Source: Chryseobacterium pennipullorum (lineage in GTDB: Bacteria; Bacteroidota; Bacteroidia; Flavobacteriales; Weeksellaceae). From it: a stretch of DNA of 64,000 nt. The stretch lies in NCBI RefSeq assembly GCF_003384725.1, contig NZ_QNVV01000011.1:62001-126000 (forward strand), read 5' to 3'. Below are positions 17,558-26,177 of the stretch, piece after piece. The notes beneath the pieces are model-generated. The model saw only the letters and a program-made list of their open reading frames with translations. It had not been told where the DNA came from and ran no database searches. Every line of letters starts with the position of its first letter. The first letter of the stretch is position 1. Made by a program: the position numbers and the translations under genes.

Positions 17558-18805
17558 TTAAAGTGTTGGAATAATTTTACCTGAAACTTCACCAAAACCT
17601 ACTCGCACACCGTCTTTTACAGCCCATGCCTTCATGGTAACGGTATCGTTATCTTCAATGAATTTTCTTTCTTCACCGTTATTTAGTGATAAAGGGTTTT
17701 GACCTCTCCAGGTTAATTCAAGCATAGAACCGAAAGATTTAGGATCATTTCCGGAAATAGTGCCACTCGCATACATATCACCGACCTCCACGTTACATCC
17801 GTTCACTGTATGGTGCGCCAGCTGCTGGGTCATATTCCAGTACATATGCTTGTAGTTACTTTCACAGATGAGATTCTGCTCTCCGTTTTCTGGCTGGATA
17901 TACACTTCAAGGTTGATGTCATAGTTTTTTTCGCCATCAAACTTCAGGTAGTCCAATACCTCAGGATCCTGTACAGGAGAAGCGGTTCTGAATGGCTCCA
18001 AAGCTTCAAGAGTAACTACCCATGGAGAGATGGATGAACCGAAATTCTTCGCAAGGAACGGACCCAGCGGAACGTATTCCCAAGACTGAATATCTCTTGC
18101 TGACCAGTCGTTGAAAACCACCATTCCAAAGATGGCATCTTCAGCTTCTTTTGTGGAAATACTTTCGCCCATTTCCGTGTTTTTATTAATGATGAAAGCC
18201 ATTTCCAGCTCAAAATCCAACTGCTTGCAAGGTCCAAAAACCGGTTTATCTGCATCAGCAGGCTTCATCTGACCTTTAGGGCGGTTGATATCTGTACCTG
18301 AAACGACAATAGAGGAGGCTCTTCCGTGGTAGCCTACCGGTAAGTGTTTCCAGTTGGGCAATAAAGCGTTTGCCGGATCACGGAACATTTTTCCCACATT
18401 TGTAGCATGTTCGATGCTGCTGTAAAAATCCGTATAATTCGGGATGTGTACAGGCATCATCATTTTTACCTTATCCAGATCATAGAAAGCTTCTTCGATG
18501 GTTTTCTGATCTTTTGATAAGGTGGATCCTTCCTGTAGCAAGGTTTGAATTCTGGTCCGTACGACATTGGTCACGTTTTTACCCAGCTCGATAAATTCAT
18601 TGAGGGTATAGGCTTCAAAAACATTGTCATCAAGTCCTTCAATATCATCAAAATAGCTCAGATCATACAAGGTAGCAAGATCAATAACCTGATCTCCGAT
18701 TCTTGTGCAGCATCCGATGTATTCTTTATTAAAAACTGCAACTCCAAAAGGAATATTATGTATAGAAAAATCCGAATTTGAGGAATAGTCTACAAATGAT
18801 TTCAT
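17558..18805 (-). CDS. fahA: Fumarylacetoacetase
   Basis: The last enzyme of homogentisate/tyrosine degradation: it hydrolyses fumarylacetoacetate to fumarate and acetoacetate. The 415-residue protein has the N-terminal FAH domain (to about 115) and the catalytic domain with PVGYHGRASSIVVSGTDINRPKGQ. The metal-ligand segment FELEMAFIINKNTEMGE and FNDWSARDIQSWEYVPLGPFLAKNFGSSISPW follow. All are intact and the length is that of eukaryotic and bacterial FAH. Upstream on the same strand lie a small exported protein and hppD, so the three may be one transcript. Confidence 0.95.
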   Translation of the reverse strand: MKSFVDYSSNSDFSIHNIPFGVAVFNKEYIGCCTRIGDQVIDLATLYDLSYFDDIEGLDDNVFEAYTLNEFIELGKNVTNVVRTRIQTLLQEGSTLSKDQKTIEEAFYDLDKVKMMMPVHIPNYTDFYSSIEHATNVGKMFRDPANALLPNWKHLPVGYHGRASSIVVSGTDINRPKGQMKPADADKPVFGPCKQLDFELEMAFIINKNTEMGESISTKEAEDAIFGMVVFNDWSARDIQSWEYVPLGPFLAKNFGSSISPWVVTLEALEPFRTASPVQDPEVLDYLKFDGEKNYDINLEVYIQPENGEQNLICESNYKHMYWNMTQQLAHHTVNGCNVEVGDMYASGTISGNDPKSFGSMLELTWRGQNPLSLNNGEERKFIEDNDTVTMKAWAVKDGVRVGFGEVSGKIIPTL

Positions 18806-18860
18806 AAGTTTAGATTTTAGTTAGATTTAAATATCATCCTGAGAAATTTCCCCGGAAAAT

Positions 18861-19322
18861 TTATTTTGCCTTTTTTGAATAAGATGCTTCATCAATCCAT
18901 CTGTCGCGCGTATTGACATCAATGAGATAGAGGATATCATCCTGTCTGGTCAGCAATAAAGTTTTGGTGACTGGCATGGGAATCTTTTTATTTTCAAGCT
19001 TGTCTGCCCGTAAAGAAATAATATTGTTTTTTCTAATGATATCGCCGGTGAAAACATTAGAACTGCTTTCCCCTGTTGCTTTATCATCGAAAACCTCTAC
19101 GTAGGTAGCATCATTTCCTTTGAAAATAATAAAATCTCTTTCTGTGTGGTCGGCCTCATCTTTAATGAAAACAAATTTCTTGTTATCAATATTCACTTTT
19201 TCAAGATGCTGATTGATGCCTTTTCTTTGTTCAAGTCGGTTAAGAATTTCATTCAGTGTTCCATATTGGGCCTTTAGGCCTAATGTTCCAAAAAATAAAA
19301 CTCCAAGTAACAATTTTCTCAT
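18861..19322 (-). CDS. Small exported protein of unknown function
   Basis: A 153-residue protein with a signal peptide (MRKLLLGVLFFGTLGLKAQ). The longer frame from 19370 places this signal 16 residues in, so the start at 19322 is chosen. The mature part is hydrophilic with several beta-like stretches (DATYVEVFDD, KTLLLTRQDDILYLID). I do not recognise a domain. It lies between fahA and hppD on the same strand, so it may be co-expressed with tyrosine catabolism without being an enzyme of it. Confidence 0.75.
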   Translation of the reverse strand: MRKLLLGVLFFGTLGLKAQYGTLNEILNRLEQRKGINQHLEKVNIDNKKFVFIKDEADHTERDFIIFKGNDATYVEVFDDKATGESSSNVFTGDIIRKNNIISLRADKLENKKIPMPVTKTLLLTRQDDILYLIDVNTRDRWIDEASYSKKAK

Positions 19323-19393
19323 ATATTGTGTTTTATAAAAAAGTTTTGTCAGAATAGGGTATCCTGACAAAACTAAATATTTTTAATGTAAAA

Positions 19394-20524
19394 TTAAAGA
19401 TTACCTCTTCTTTCCTGCTCTCTTTCCAATGCTTCAAATAATGCTTTGAAATTTCCGGCACCGAAACTCTGTGCGCCGTGTCTTTCAATGATTTCGAAGA
19501 ATAGAGTAGGGCGGTCTTCTACAGGTTTTGTAAAGATCTGAAGTAAGTACCCTTCTTCATCATGATCAATAAGTATACCTAAATCCTGAAGTTTCTTAAG
19601 ATCTTCATCAATATGGCCTACTCTTTCTGGAACCATATCATAATAAGCTTCCGGTGGAGCAGAAAGGAATTCTACACCACGTTTTTTTAGCTCGGTTACC
19701 GTGTGGATGATATCTTTGGTGGCAACGGCAATGTGCTGTACCCCTTCTCCTTCATAGAAATCAAGGTATTCTTCCACCTGGGATTTCTTTTTACCTTCAG
19801 CAGGTTCATTGATAGGGAATTTGGCATATCCGTTTCCGTTTGACATCACTTTGGACATCAATGCGGAGTATTCTGTATTGATCTGTTTGTCATCAAAGGA
19901 AAGAATATTGACAAACCCCATTACTTTTTCATACCATTCTACTGTTGGGATCATTCTGTTCCAGTCAACATTTCCTACACAGTGGTCCACGTATAACAAT
20001 CCTGCTTCTTCAGGCTTATAGTCGCTTTCCCACTTTTCATATCCGGGCATGAAAGCACCATCATAATTTGTTCTTTCTACAAACATGTGAACAGTTTCTC
20101 CATAGGTGTAGATTCCGGACATTTTTACCTCGCCATGCTCATCAGTTAAAGTTACAGGCTCCAGATAAGGTTTTCCACCTCTTTTAGTTGTTTCTTCAAA
20201 AGCTGCATACGCGTCATCTACCCAAAGTGCCAAAATTTTTACTCCGTCACCATGTTTTTTTACGTGTTCGTTGATAGGAGAATCTGAAGTAAGCCCTGTT
20301 GTAAGAACCAATCTGATCTTTCCCTGTTGAAGCACATAAGATGCACGGTCTCTTACTCCTGTTTCAGGACCCGCATAGGCTACAGACTGAAAACCGAAAG
20401 CGGTTTTGTAATAATGGGCAGCCTGTTTTGCATTTCCTACGTAAAACTCAATATAATCTGTACCGTTGATCGGTAAGAAATTTTCTGCTTGAGCAATTTT
20501 CTCGGCAAATGTAAGTGTTGACAT
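19394..20524 (-). CDS. hppD: 4-hydroxyphenylpyruvate dioxygenase
   Basis: HPPD converts 4-hydroxyphenylpyruvate to homogentisate with Fe(II) and O2. The 376-residue protein has two VOC domains. The first starts with GTDYIEFYVGNAKQAAHYYKTAFGF, and the second, catalytic one has LYVDHCVGNVD (first iron His), GEGVQHIAVATKDI (second iron His) and FFEIIERHG with the iron Glu. The C-terminal helix with GNFKALFEALE is present. It is the first gene of the hppD-(small protein)-fahA group. Confidence 0.95.
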   Translation of the reverse strand: MSTLTFAEKIAQAENFLPINGTDYIEFYVGNAKQAAHYYKTAFGFQSVAYAGPETGVRDRASYVLQQGKIRLVLTTGLTSDSPINEHVKKHGDGVKILALWVDDAYAAFEETTKRGGKPYLEPVTLTDEHGEVKMSGIYTYGETVHMFVERTNYDGAFMPGYEKWESDYKPEEAGLLYVDHCVGNVDWNRMIPTVEWYEKVMGFVNILSFDDKQINTEYSALMSKVMSNGNGYAKFPINEPAEGKKKSQVEEYLDFYEGEGVQHIAVATKDIIHTVTELKKRGVEFLSAPPEAYYDMVPERVGHIDEDLKKLQDLGILIDHDEEGYLLQIFTKPVEDRPTLFFEIIERHGAQSFGAGNFKALFEALEREQERRGNL

Positions 20525-20761
20525 ATTTTCTCTTTTACTTTTATTTTATTGGTATGCAAATTACAAAAAACTTGGATATGGCGAAAATAATAAGCAGGAA
20601 TCGTTGAATATATTTAACATAAAGTTAAAGAAATGTTTACTTAAGTATATTTAAGTTTCTTACGTTTGAAAAAGGCTTATTACATTTGTAATACAAAAGA
20701 CAAGTGAAAAAAATGTTTCGAACATGAAAGCCGCAGATATTCTCTACGGCTTTCTTATTAT
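20525..20761. other. Intergenic region upstream of hppD
   Basis: The gap holds two short palindromes: CTTAAGTATATTTAAG at 20640-20655 and TATTACATTTGTAATA at 20678-20693. Either may bind a regulator of hppD. An imperfect hairpin at 20728-20755 (AAGCCG / CGGCTT) may end the gene at 20762. I found no promoter that fits the full consensus. Confidence 0.35.
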
Positions 20762-21544
20762 TTATATTTGTCGGTTTAATCTTCCGGCGTCCGGATTATA
20801 GTTATCCCAAATCTTCCAGGAGTCACCTATTTTCCGGATAAAATAAATCTGGGTACTCAACTGATTGACAAAATGTTCTTCCCCAGTTTCGCCTACTTTG
20901 AACAGCAGATTCCAGAATTCCTGGGATTCCAGGATTTTCTTGTCCGGTTCGTCGGTAACGATATGAATGTCAAAAACTTCATAATTGGAACGGTTGTTTT
21001 TTGTCACCAGCTGAAAATCCTTATCGCAAAGCTCTTTACTGAACTGTGAAACCCGTTCCAGAAAAGGAGAATCATCAAATACAAGATCTTTGAACAGCTT
21101 GGTATTGTGGTCCGGAAACTGTTTGCAGAACTCAAAGGCAGTTGCACAATAATTATAGACCATCTGCGTGGTAAACGATTGGTCATCTGCATCCTTATTC
21201 TCCTGTTGCTTTTGCCTTACAAAAAGAATGTAGTCGTTGAGATCTTTATATCCCAAAAAAATACAGATCTTATCCAAGGTCTTTAAGAACCTGAGATCGT
21301 TGTGTGTCTTGTCCTGGTAATCATTTTCAAAAAATCTTTGTAAGGTAACATGCGAAATGGTATTTCCGATTTCAAATTTTTTTCCTCCTTTCAGTTCTTC
21401 CGCTTCAGATAGTTCATCTTTAATGATCTCGGAGAGAATAATATAGTGGCTTCTTTTCCATTCATTCACATTCCCCAAAACCGAATTCCTTATTTTTGAA
21501 TGCCTTACTACTTCTTCCCGTATCGAATTATATATAGTCTTCAA
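20762..21544 (-). CDS. Unknown protein with a possible N-terminal DNA-binding region
   Basis: A 260-residue cytoplasmic protein. I do not recognise the family with certainty. Residues 60-110 (NTISHVTLQRFFENDYQ...FLKTLDKICIFLGYKDLNDYI) look like the helix-turn-helix-like start found in a group of Bacteroidota-only proteins, where a 'S-x-x-T-L-x-R-x-F' helix precedes 'T-L-D-x-x-x-x-F-L-G-Y-x-x-x-x-D-F/Y'. The C-terminal part, with FIRKIGDSWKIWDNYNPD, resembles an NTF2-like or Cif-like fold, which is only a guess. It stands alone between hppD and the CoA-transferase genes. Confidence 0.6.
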   Translation of the reverse strand: MKTIYNSIREEVVRHSKIRNSVLGNVNEWKRSHYIILSEIIKDELSEAEELKGGKKFEIGNTISHVTLQRFFENDYQDKTHNDLRFLKTLDKICIFLGYKDLNDYILFVRQKQQENKDADDQSFTTQMVYNYCATAFEFCKQFPDHNTKLFKDLVFDDSPFLERVSQFSKELCDKDFQLVTKNNRSNYEVFDIHIVTDEPDKKILESQEFWNLLFKVGETGEEHFVNQLSTQIYFIRKIGDSWKIWDNYNPDAGRLNRQI

Positions 21545-21678
21545 CTTTCTTGTTTTAGAAAGAGTTTTATCAAAAATACTGCCAAAATGTTAAATTTTTT
21601 TTATGTTTACATTTGCCTGGGTTCAAAATCTGTTTTTGGATTTCAGCAGAAAAGACGTGGAAATCCTGCTCTTAATTA

Positions 21679-22953
21679 TCAGTGTTTAAATCTTTCAAAA
21701 GCTGCCCTCTCCAGCATCTCCCGGTCATCCGGGTGAGCAATGCTGATAAGCTCCTGTGCCCTTTGGCGAAGGTTTTTCCCATACAGATAAGCTGTTCCAT
21801 ATTCTGTGACTACATAGTGAATGTGGCCTCTTGTTGTAACGACACCGGCACCCTGTTTAAGAAAAGGGACAATTCTTGAAACTCCTTTTTTAGTTCTGGC
21901 AGTAATGGCAATGATTGGTTTTCCATCCTCACTCAGTGCGGCACCACGCATGAAATCCATCTGTCCCCCGATACCACTGTACTGCATTGTTCCGATAGAG
22001 TCGGCGCATACCTGTCCTGTGAGATCAATTTCAATAGCGGAATTGATGGCCACCAGTTTTTTATTTCTCATAATATTGATCGGAAAATTCACCTCGCTTA
22101 CATCTCTGAAAGCAAATACGGTGTTATCATCAACATAATCATAGAGTTTTCGGGTCCCGAAACAAAAGCTTGTGATGGTTTTATTATCATTATAACCTTT
22201 GTATTTATTGTTGATAACATCATCCTGAATAAGGTCGATAACCCCGTCACTCAGCATTTCGGTATGAATTCCCAGGTCTTTGTGGTTGGTAAGGCATTTT
22301 AAAACTGCATCAGGAATGGTTCCGATGCCCATCTGAAGCGTAGAACGGTCTTCAATAAGCTCTGCGACATGTTTTCCTACAAGCATTTCTTCCGGACCTA
22401 CTTTTGAACCGTAATCTACAGTGGGAAGTTCCTCCTCATGCCATACCAGTTTATGAATCCTGCTGATGTGGATCATTCCATCACCATGGGTTCTTGGCAT
22501 TCTGGGATTGACAATGGCTACAATGATCTTTGCCGTGTCGACAGCAGATCTCGCGATGTCTACTGAAGTTCCCAGTGTACAGAAACCATGGATATCCGGT
22601 GGTGAGACCGTAATCAGAGCGACATCGAGAGGAAGAATGTTTTTTCTGAACAAGATGGGTATTTCACTTAGAAATACAGGAACAAAATCACCCCGGTCTG
22701 AATTGACAGCATCACGCACAGGAGTGGATACGAATAATGAGTTGATGAAAAAACTTTTTTTATACTCCGGCTTGGCAATTTCCACATTGCCCTGTTGGGT
22801 AATAGAGACCATTTCCACGTTTTCCAGCCGGTGCGACTGTCGGGCAAGTTCATCGATGAGGTAATTGGGAGTACATGCACTGCCGTGAAAAAATACACGG
22901 TTGCCACTTTTGATCGTATATATCGCTTCTTCTGCGCTTATGTAATTATGCAT
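21679..22953 (-). CDS. Acetyl-CoA hydrolase/transferase family protein (4-hydroxybutyrate CoA-transferase-like)
   Basis: A 424-residue class I CoA-transferase. The N-terminal domain opens with SAEEAIYTIKSGNRVFFHGSACTPNYL, and the C-terminal domain has MQYSGIGGQMDFMRGAALSEDGKPIIAI, the glycine-rich loop next to the catalytic glutamate region. The length is near that of butyrate or 4-hydroxybutyrate CoA-transferases. The actual acyl donor and acceptor cannot be read. A second, longer CoA-transferase of a different subgroup lies 222 bp upstream on the same strand. Confidence 0.85.
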   Translation of the reverse strand: MHNYISAEEAIYTIKSGNRVFFHGSACTPNYLIDELARQSHRLENVEMVSITQQGNVEIAKPEYKKSFFINSLFVSTPVRDAVNSDRGDFVPVFLSEIPILFRKNILPLDVALITVSPPDIHGFCTLGTSVDIARSAVDTAKIIVAIVNPRMPRTHGDGMIHISRIHKLVWHEEELPTVDYGSKVGPEEMLVGKHVAELIEDRSTLQMGIGTIPDAVLKCLTNHKDLGIHTEMLSDGVIDLIQDDVINNKYKGYNDNKTITSFCFGTRKLYDYVDDNTVFAFRDVSEVNFPINIMRNKKLVAINSAIEIDLTGQVCADSIGTMQYSGIGGQMDFMRGAALSEDGKPIIAITARTKKGVSRIVPFLKQGAGVVTTRGHIHYVVTEYGTAYLYGKNLRQRAQELISIAHPDDREMLERAAFERFKH

Positions 22954-23110
22954 ACTTTATTTTTTAAAATATTCATGAATGGTTTTTCCTATCATTTTCT
23001 ACCTACAAAAACACCTATCTTCTTTCAAAGATAATATTTATAATGTTAGTTTTCTAAATATTCTCTGGATATTATAAAGACTTTTATCATGTGGAATGAA
23101 CGGGTTAAAA

Positions 23111-23153
23111 CATGTTAAAAAAAACAGGACCCAATACTCTGTATCGGGTCCTG
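23111..23153 (-). terminator. Terminator of the 23176 CoA-transferase gene
   Basis: An 8-bp GC-rich stem (CAGGACCC / GGGTCCTG) is extended inward by TAC/GTA. On the minus strand it is followed by eight T's. Confidence 0.9.
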
Positions 23154-23175
23154 ATAATAATTAAAAATGAAATTC

Positions 23176-24687
23176 CTAACTGGAAATTTCTACTTCTGTA
23201 AGCTGTTTCATACTTCCTGTTTCTGAGAATCGTAGATGCCAGCTGAAGGCTTCTTCCAATAAATGTGGGGTATGCCCTCCTCTTTCGCAAGCTCTGTCAA
23301 AATAAGACTGGAGTTCTTCTCTGTAATCAGGATGAACACAGTTGTCGATAATGGTCTGTGCCCGCTCTCGTGGTGCCAACCCTCTTAAATCTGCCAATCC
23401 GATATCGGTCACCAGAATATCAACATCATGTTCGGTATGATCGGTATGGGAAACCATCGGTAGAACGTGGGAAATATGATTCCCTTTTGAGGCGGCCTGA
23501 GTGACAAAAATACTTAGATATGCATTTCTGGCAAAATCTCCGGAACCTCCGATTCCGTTCATGATCTTTGTTCCTCCGATATGGGTGGAGTTGACGTTTC
23601 CGTAGATATCGAACTCAATAGCGGTATTAATGGCAATTACTCCCAGTCTTCGGATCAGTCCTGGCGTATTGGAAATATTCTGAGGTCTTAAAACAAATTT
23701 TTCTTTATACCTGGACAGGTTTCCTAATACGCGCTCATAGCATTCCTGAGAAACGGTAATGGATGATGCTGACGCAAAGCTTAGCTTGCCCGAGTCTATC
23801 AGATCGAATGTACTGTCCTGAAGTACTTCAGAAAACATAGTCAGATCGTAAAAATTGCTGTCTTTAAATCCTGTAAGCACTGCATTGGCTACTTTACCAA
23901 TACCTGCCTGAAGGGGAAGCAGCCTGTCGGTAAGACGTCCCAGACGAACTTCATTTTCAAAAAAGCCCAGAAGATGTCCGGCAATGGCTGTTGTTTTTTC
24001 ATCAGGCTCGGCAATATCTGCGGGGCTGTCTTTAAGGCTTGTAAAAACAATGGCTTCAATTTTATCCGGATCAACCGGAATACTCTTTCTGCCAATCTTG
24101 TTCCAGGGAGCAACAATAGGAATGACGTTTCGGTATGGATAATCGTCTGCCTGATAAATATCGTGGATCCCGTAGACTTCTTCCGGAACTTCCGTGTTGA
24201 TTTCGATGATAATTTTTTTAGCTAAAGCAGCAAAGGTTACCGAATTTCCCACTGAAGTAGTCGGAACAATGCTTCCGTCTCTTTCAATATAGGCGGCTTC
24301 AATGACAGCAACGTCAATACTCTGAAGGTTTTTGGTGTGAAGAAGTTCGGCACTTTCACTTAAATGCTGATCGATGAATAGAATTTCACCTGCGTTGATC
24401 TTTTTCCTTAAAACAGGGTCTACCTGAAACGGCATTCTTTTTTTTAAAACATCGGCTTCTGCTAATTTTCCATCAGTCCCATGTCCCAGTGAAGCACCGG
24501 TCATTAAGGTGACCTTAAGATTTTCTGTTTTTCCTCTTTCTGCCAGGGCAGGTAAAATGGCTTTGCTATCTCCTGCTTTTGTAAAGCCGCTGGACCCGAT
24601 GGTCATGCCGTCTTTAATGATTTTAACAGCATGTTCAGCTGTTGTTACTTTTTGGTGTAGACTTTCTAATCTGATTCTTTCTAACAT
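23176..24687 (-). CDS. Succinate/acetate CoA-transferase or acetyl-CoA hydrolase (Ach1/AarC type)
   Basis: A 503-residue class I CoA-transferase of the long Ach1/AarC group. It has the N-terminal block IKDGMTIGSSGFTKAGDSKAI, TGASLGHGTDGKLAEADVLKKRMPFQ, and the C-terminal INGIGGSGDFARNAYLSIFV with the conserved glycine loop. AarC-type enzymes move CoA between succinyl-CoA and acetate; Ach1 also acts on other acyl-CoAs. It is surrounded by tyrosine-degradation genes that yield fumarate and acetoacetate, so a role in handling these acids is possible but only inferred. A strong terminator follows. Confidence 0.88.
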   Translation of the reverse strand: MLERIRLESLHQKVTTAEHAVKIIKDGMTIGSSGFTKAGDSKAILPALAERGKTENLKVTLMTGASLGHGTDGKLAEADVLKKRMPFQVDPVLRKKINAGEILFIDQHLSESAELLHTKNLQSIDVAVIEAAYIERDGSIVPTTSVGNSVTFAALAKKIIIEINTEVPEEVYGIHDIYQADDYPYRNVIPIVAPWNKIGRKSIPVDPDKIEAIVFTSLKDSPADIAEPDEKTTAIAGHLLGFFENEVRLGRLTDRLLPLQAGIGKVANAVLTGFKDSNFYDLTMFSEVLQDSTFDLIDSGKLSFASASSITVSQECYERVLGNLSRYKEKFVLRPQNISNTPGLIRRLGVIAINTAIEFDIYGNVNSTHIGGTKIMNGIGGSGDFARNAYLSIFVTQAASKGNHISHVLPMVSHTDHTEHDVDILVTDIGLADLRGLAPRERAQTIIDNCVHPDYREELQSYFDRACERGGHTPHLLEEAFSWHLRFSETGSMKQLTEVEISS

Positions 24688-24744
24688 GTAATATTGATTT
24701 TGTTTTAAACCACCATTACTCAGGATGCGATATGAAAAATAATG

Positions 24745-24764
24745 ATGGTTATCATGTTAACCAT
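24745..24764. promoter_or_regulatory. Palindromic operator candidate upstream of the CoA-transferase gene
   Basis: ATGGTTA and TAACCAT form a perfect inverted repeat with a 6-bp centre. On the minus strand it lies just downstream of a -7 match (TAAATTTG, 24778-24771), where a bound repressor would block initiation. No matching -33 TTG was found. Confidence 0.4.
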
Positions 24765-24783
24765 GCCTTACAAATTTACGAAA

Positions 24784-24818
24784 AAAGACGCTTTAAATAA
24801 AGGATTTAAAGCGTCTTT
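24784..24818 (-). terminator. Terminator downstream of hmgA
   Basis: A 15-bp perfect stem (AAAGACGCTTTAAAT / ATTTAAAGCGTCTTT) with a 5-nt loop is followed on the minus strand by T's. Confidence 0.85.
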
Positions 24819-24904
24819 TGTATGTATTCAGCAATACTTTTTAACGAAAATATTGAATTGTTTTTGGCTTTCTCGTGATGGGATGAATTATGATTGTTGT
24901 CATC

Positions 24905-26056
24905 TTACTCCAGCCATGAAGTTTTATACGAAGGATCTTCCACTTTTAAAGCTTCTTCGGTAATCTTTAAAGGACGGAATGGGTCTACCATTACAGCGTA
25001 TTCTTCCGTGAACTTTTTACCAATACTTCTTTCCATAGCACCGGGGTGAGGTCCGTGTACAATTCCTCCCGGGTGAAGGGTGAAATCCATCAGGTCTATA
25101 TGATTACGACTCATAAAGTCTCCTTCCGTGTAGAATAAAACCTCATCAGAATCGATGTTGGAGTGATTGTAAGGAGCCGGAATAGCCTGTGGATGGTAGT
25201 CATACATTCTAGCGCAGAATGAGCACACGACAAAATTGTGTCCTTCGAAATTCTGGTGAACCGGTGGCGGTTGGTGAATTCTTCCGGTAATGGGCTCAAA
25301 GTTTTTGATATTGAATTTGTAAGGATAGAAATATCCGTCCCAGCCTACCACATCAAACGGATGTGTCGCATAGATGAAGTCCGTGATCTGGTTTTCTTTT
25401 TTTACTTTGATTAAAAATTCTCCTTTTTCGTCAATCGGTTCTCTGAAAGCTGGTGCAATCATGTCTCTTTCGCAGAACGGAGAATGTTCTAAAAGCTGTC
25501 CGAATTCGTTTCTATACCTTTTCGGTGTATAAATAGGAGAGTGGCTTTCCAATACAAAAAATACAGTATCATCAGACTTAAGCTCTACCTGATAGATGGT
25601 TCCTCTTGGGATGATCAGATAATCTCCAGTAACAAATTCAAGGTCTCCTACAAATGTTTTTAAAACTCCGGTTCCCTGATGAACATATAGAAGCTCATCA
25701 CATTCTGCATTTTTGTAGAAATAATCCATTGATTTTCTCGGCTTCGCCAATCCCATTTTCAGATCATTGTTCATCAGAAGGATCTTTCGGCTGTCCATAA
25801 AGTCATCTTCAGGGGTGACGTTCATTCCTTTAAACATTCTGGGAGCAATGTTTTTCTCAACAGCAATTTTGGGAGTCACATCCTTAGGTTCGCCGATTGA
25901 TTTGATCTGTGTAGGGCGGTGGATATGGTACAACAGAGAAGAGATACCATGAAAACCTTCGGTACCGAAAAGCTGTTCATAGTAAAACTTATCTTCAGGA
26001 GACTTAAAAATCGTATGTCTTTTTGGTGGGATATTTCCCGATAGATGATATCTCAT
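24905..26056 (-). CDS. hmgA: Homogentisate 1,2-dioxygenase
   Basis: HmgA opens the ring of homogentisate to maleylacetoacetate, using Fe(II). The 383-residue cupin-like protein starts MRYHLSGNIPPKRHT and has the central cupin GDYLIIPRGTIYQVE. The C-terminal iron site is contained in FTLHPGGIVHGPHPGAMERSIG (His ligands) with the preceding acidic segment. Together with HppD and FahA it gives the route from 4-hydroxyphenylpyruvate to fumarate and acetoacetate; a maleylacetoacetate isomerase was not seen in the window. A -7 match TAAATTTG is at 26086-26079, but no good -33 was found. Confidence 0.95.
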   Translation of the reverse strand: MRYHLSGNIPPKRHTIFKSPEDKFYYEQLFGTEGFHGISSLLYHIHRPTQIKSIGEPKDVTPKIAVEKNIAPRMFKGMNVTPEDDFMDSRKILLMNNDLKMGLAKPRKSMDYFYKNAECDELLYVHQGTGVLKTFVGDLEFVTGDYLIIPRGTIYQVELKSDDTVFFVLESHSPIYTPKRYRNEFGQLLEHSPFCERDMIAPAFREPIDEKGEFLIKVKKENQITDFIYATHPFDVVGWDGYFYPYKFNIKNFEPITGRIHQPPPVHQNFEGHNFVVCSFCARMYDYHPQAIPAPYNHSNIDSDEVLFYTEGDFMSRNHIDLMDFTLHPGGIVHGPHPGAMERSIGKKFTEEYAVMVDPFRPLKITEEALKVEDPSYKTSWLE

Positions 26057-26129
26057 TTTACTTTGATATGTAGTTTCTCAAATTTAATCATTTTTCATGA
26101 ATTCGCTGTATCAATATTTTGGGGTGTGT

Positions 26130-26159
26130 TTGGTAATTGAAAAATAATTGTTAGATTTG
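26130..26159 (+). promoter_or_regulatory. Bacteroidota promoter of the 26178 TonB receptor operon
   Basis: TTG (26130-26132), a 19-bp spacer and TAGATTTG (26152-26159) match the consensus. Predicted initiation near 26166 sets the translation start at 26178, because a start at 26148 would be upstream of the transcript. Confidence 0.75.
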
Positions 26160-26169
26160 TCTAACAATT
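26146..26169. promoter_or_regulatory. Perfect palindrome over the promoter (DtxR-like operator candidate)
   Basis: AATTGTTAGA and TCTAACAATT form a perfect 10-bp inverted repeat with centre TTTG. It covers the -7 element and the predicted start of transcription. The core TTAGATTTGTCTAA has the spacing and ends (TTAGn..nCTAA, 14 bp) of DtxR/IdeR-type metal-regulator sites, so repression by a metal-sensing regulator is plausible. The regulator itself is not in the window. Confidence 0.6.
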
Positions 26170-26177
26170 TTAATTTC

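Noticed and set aside
26079..26086. Promoter of hmgA from the -7 match alone
   Set aside because: The TTG is 25 bp away, outside the accepted 17-20 bp spacing, so only the -7 was mentioned.
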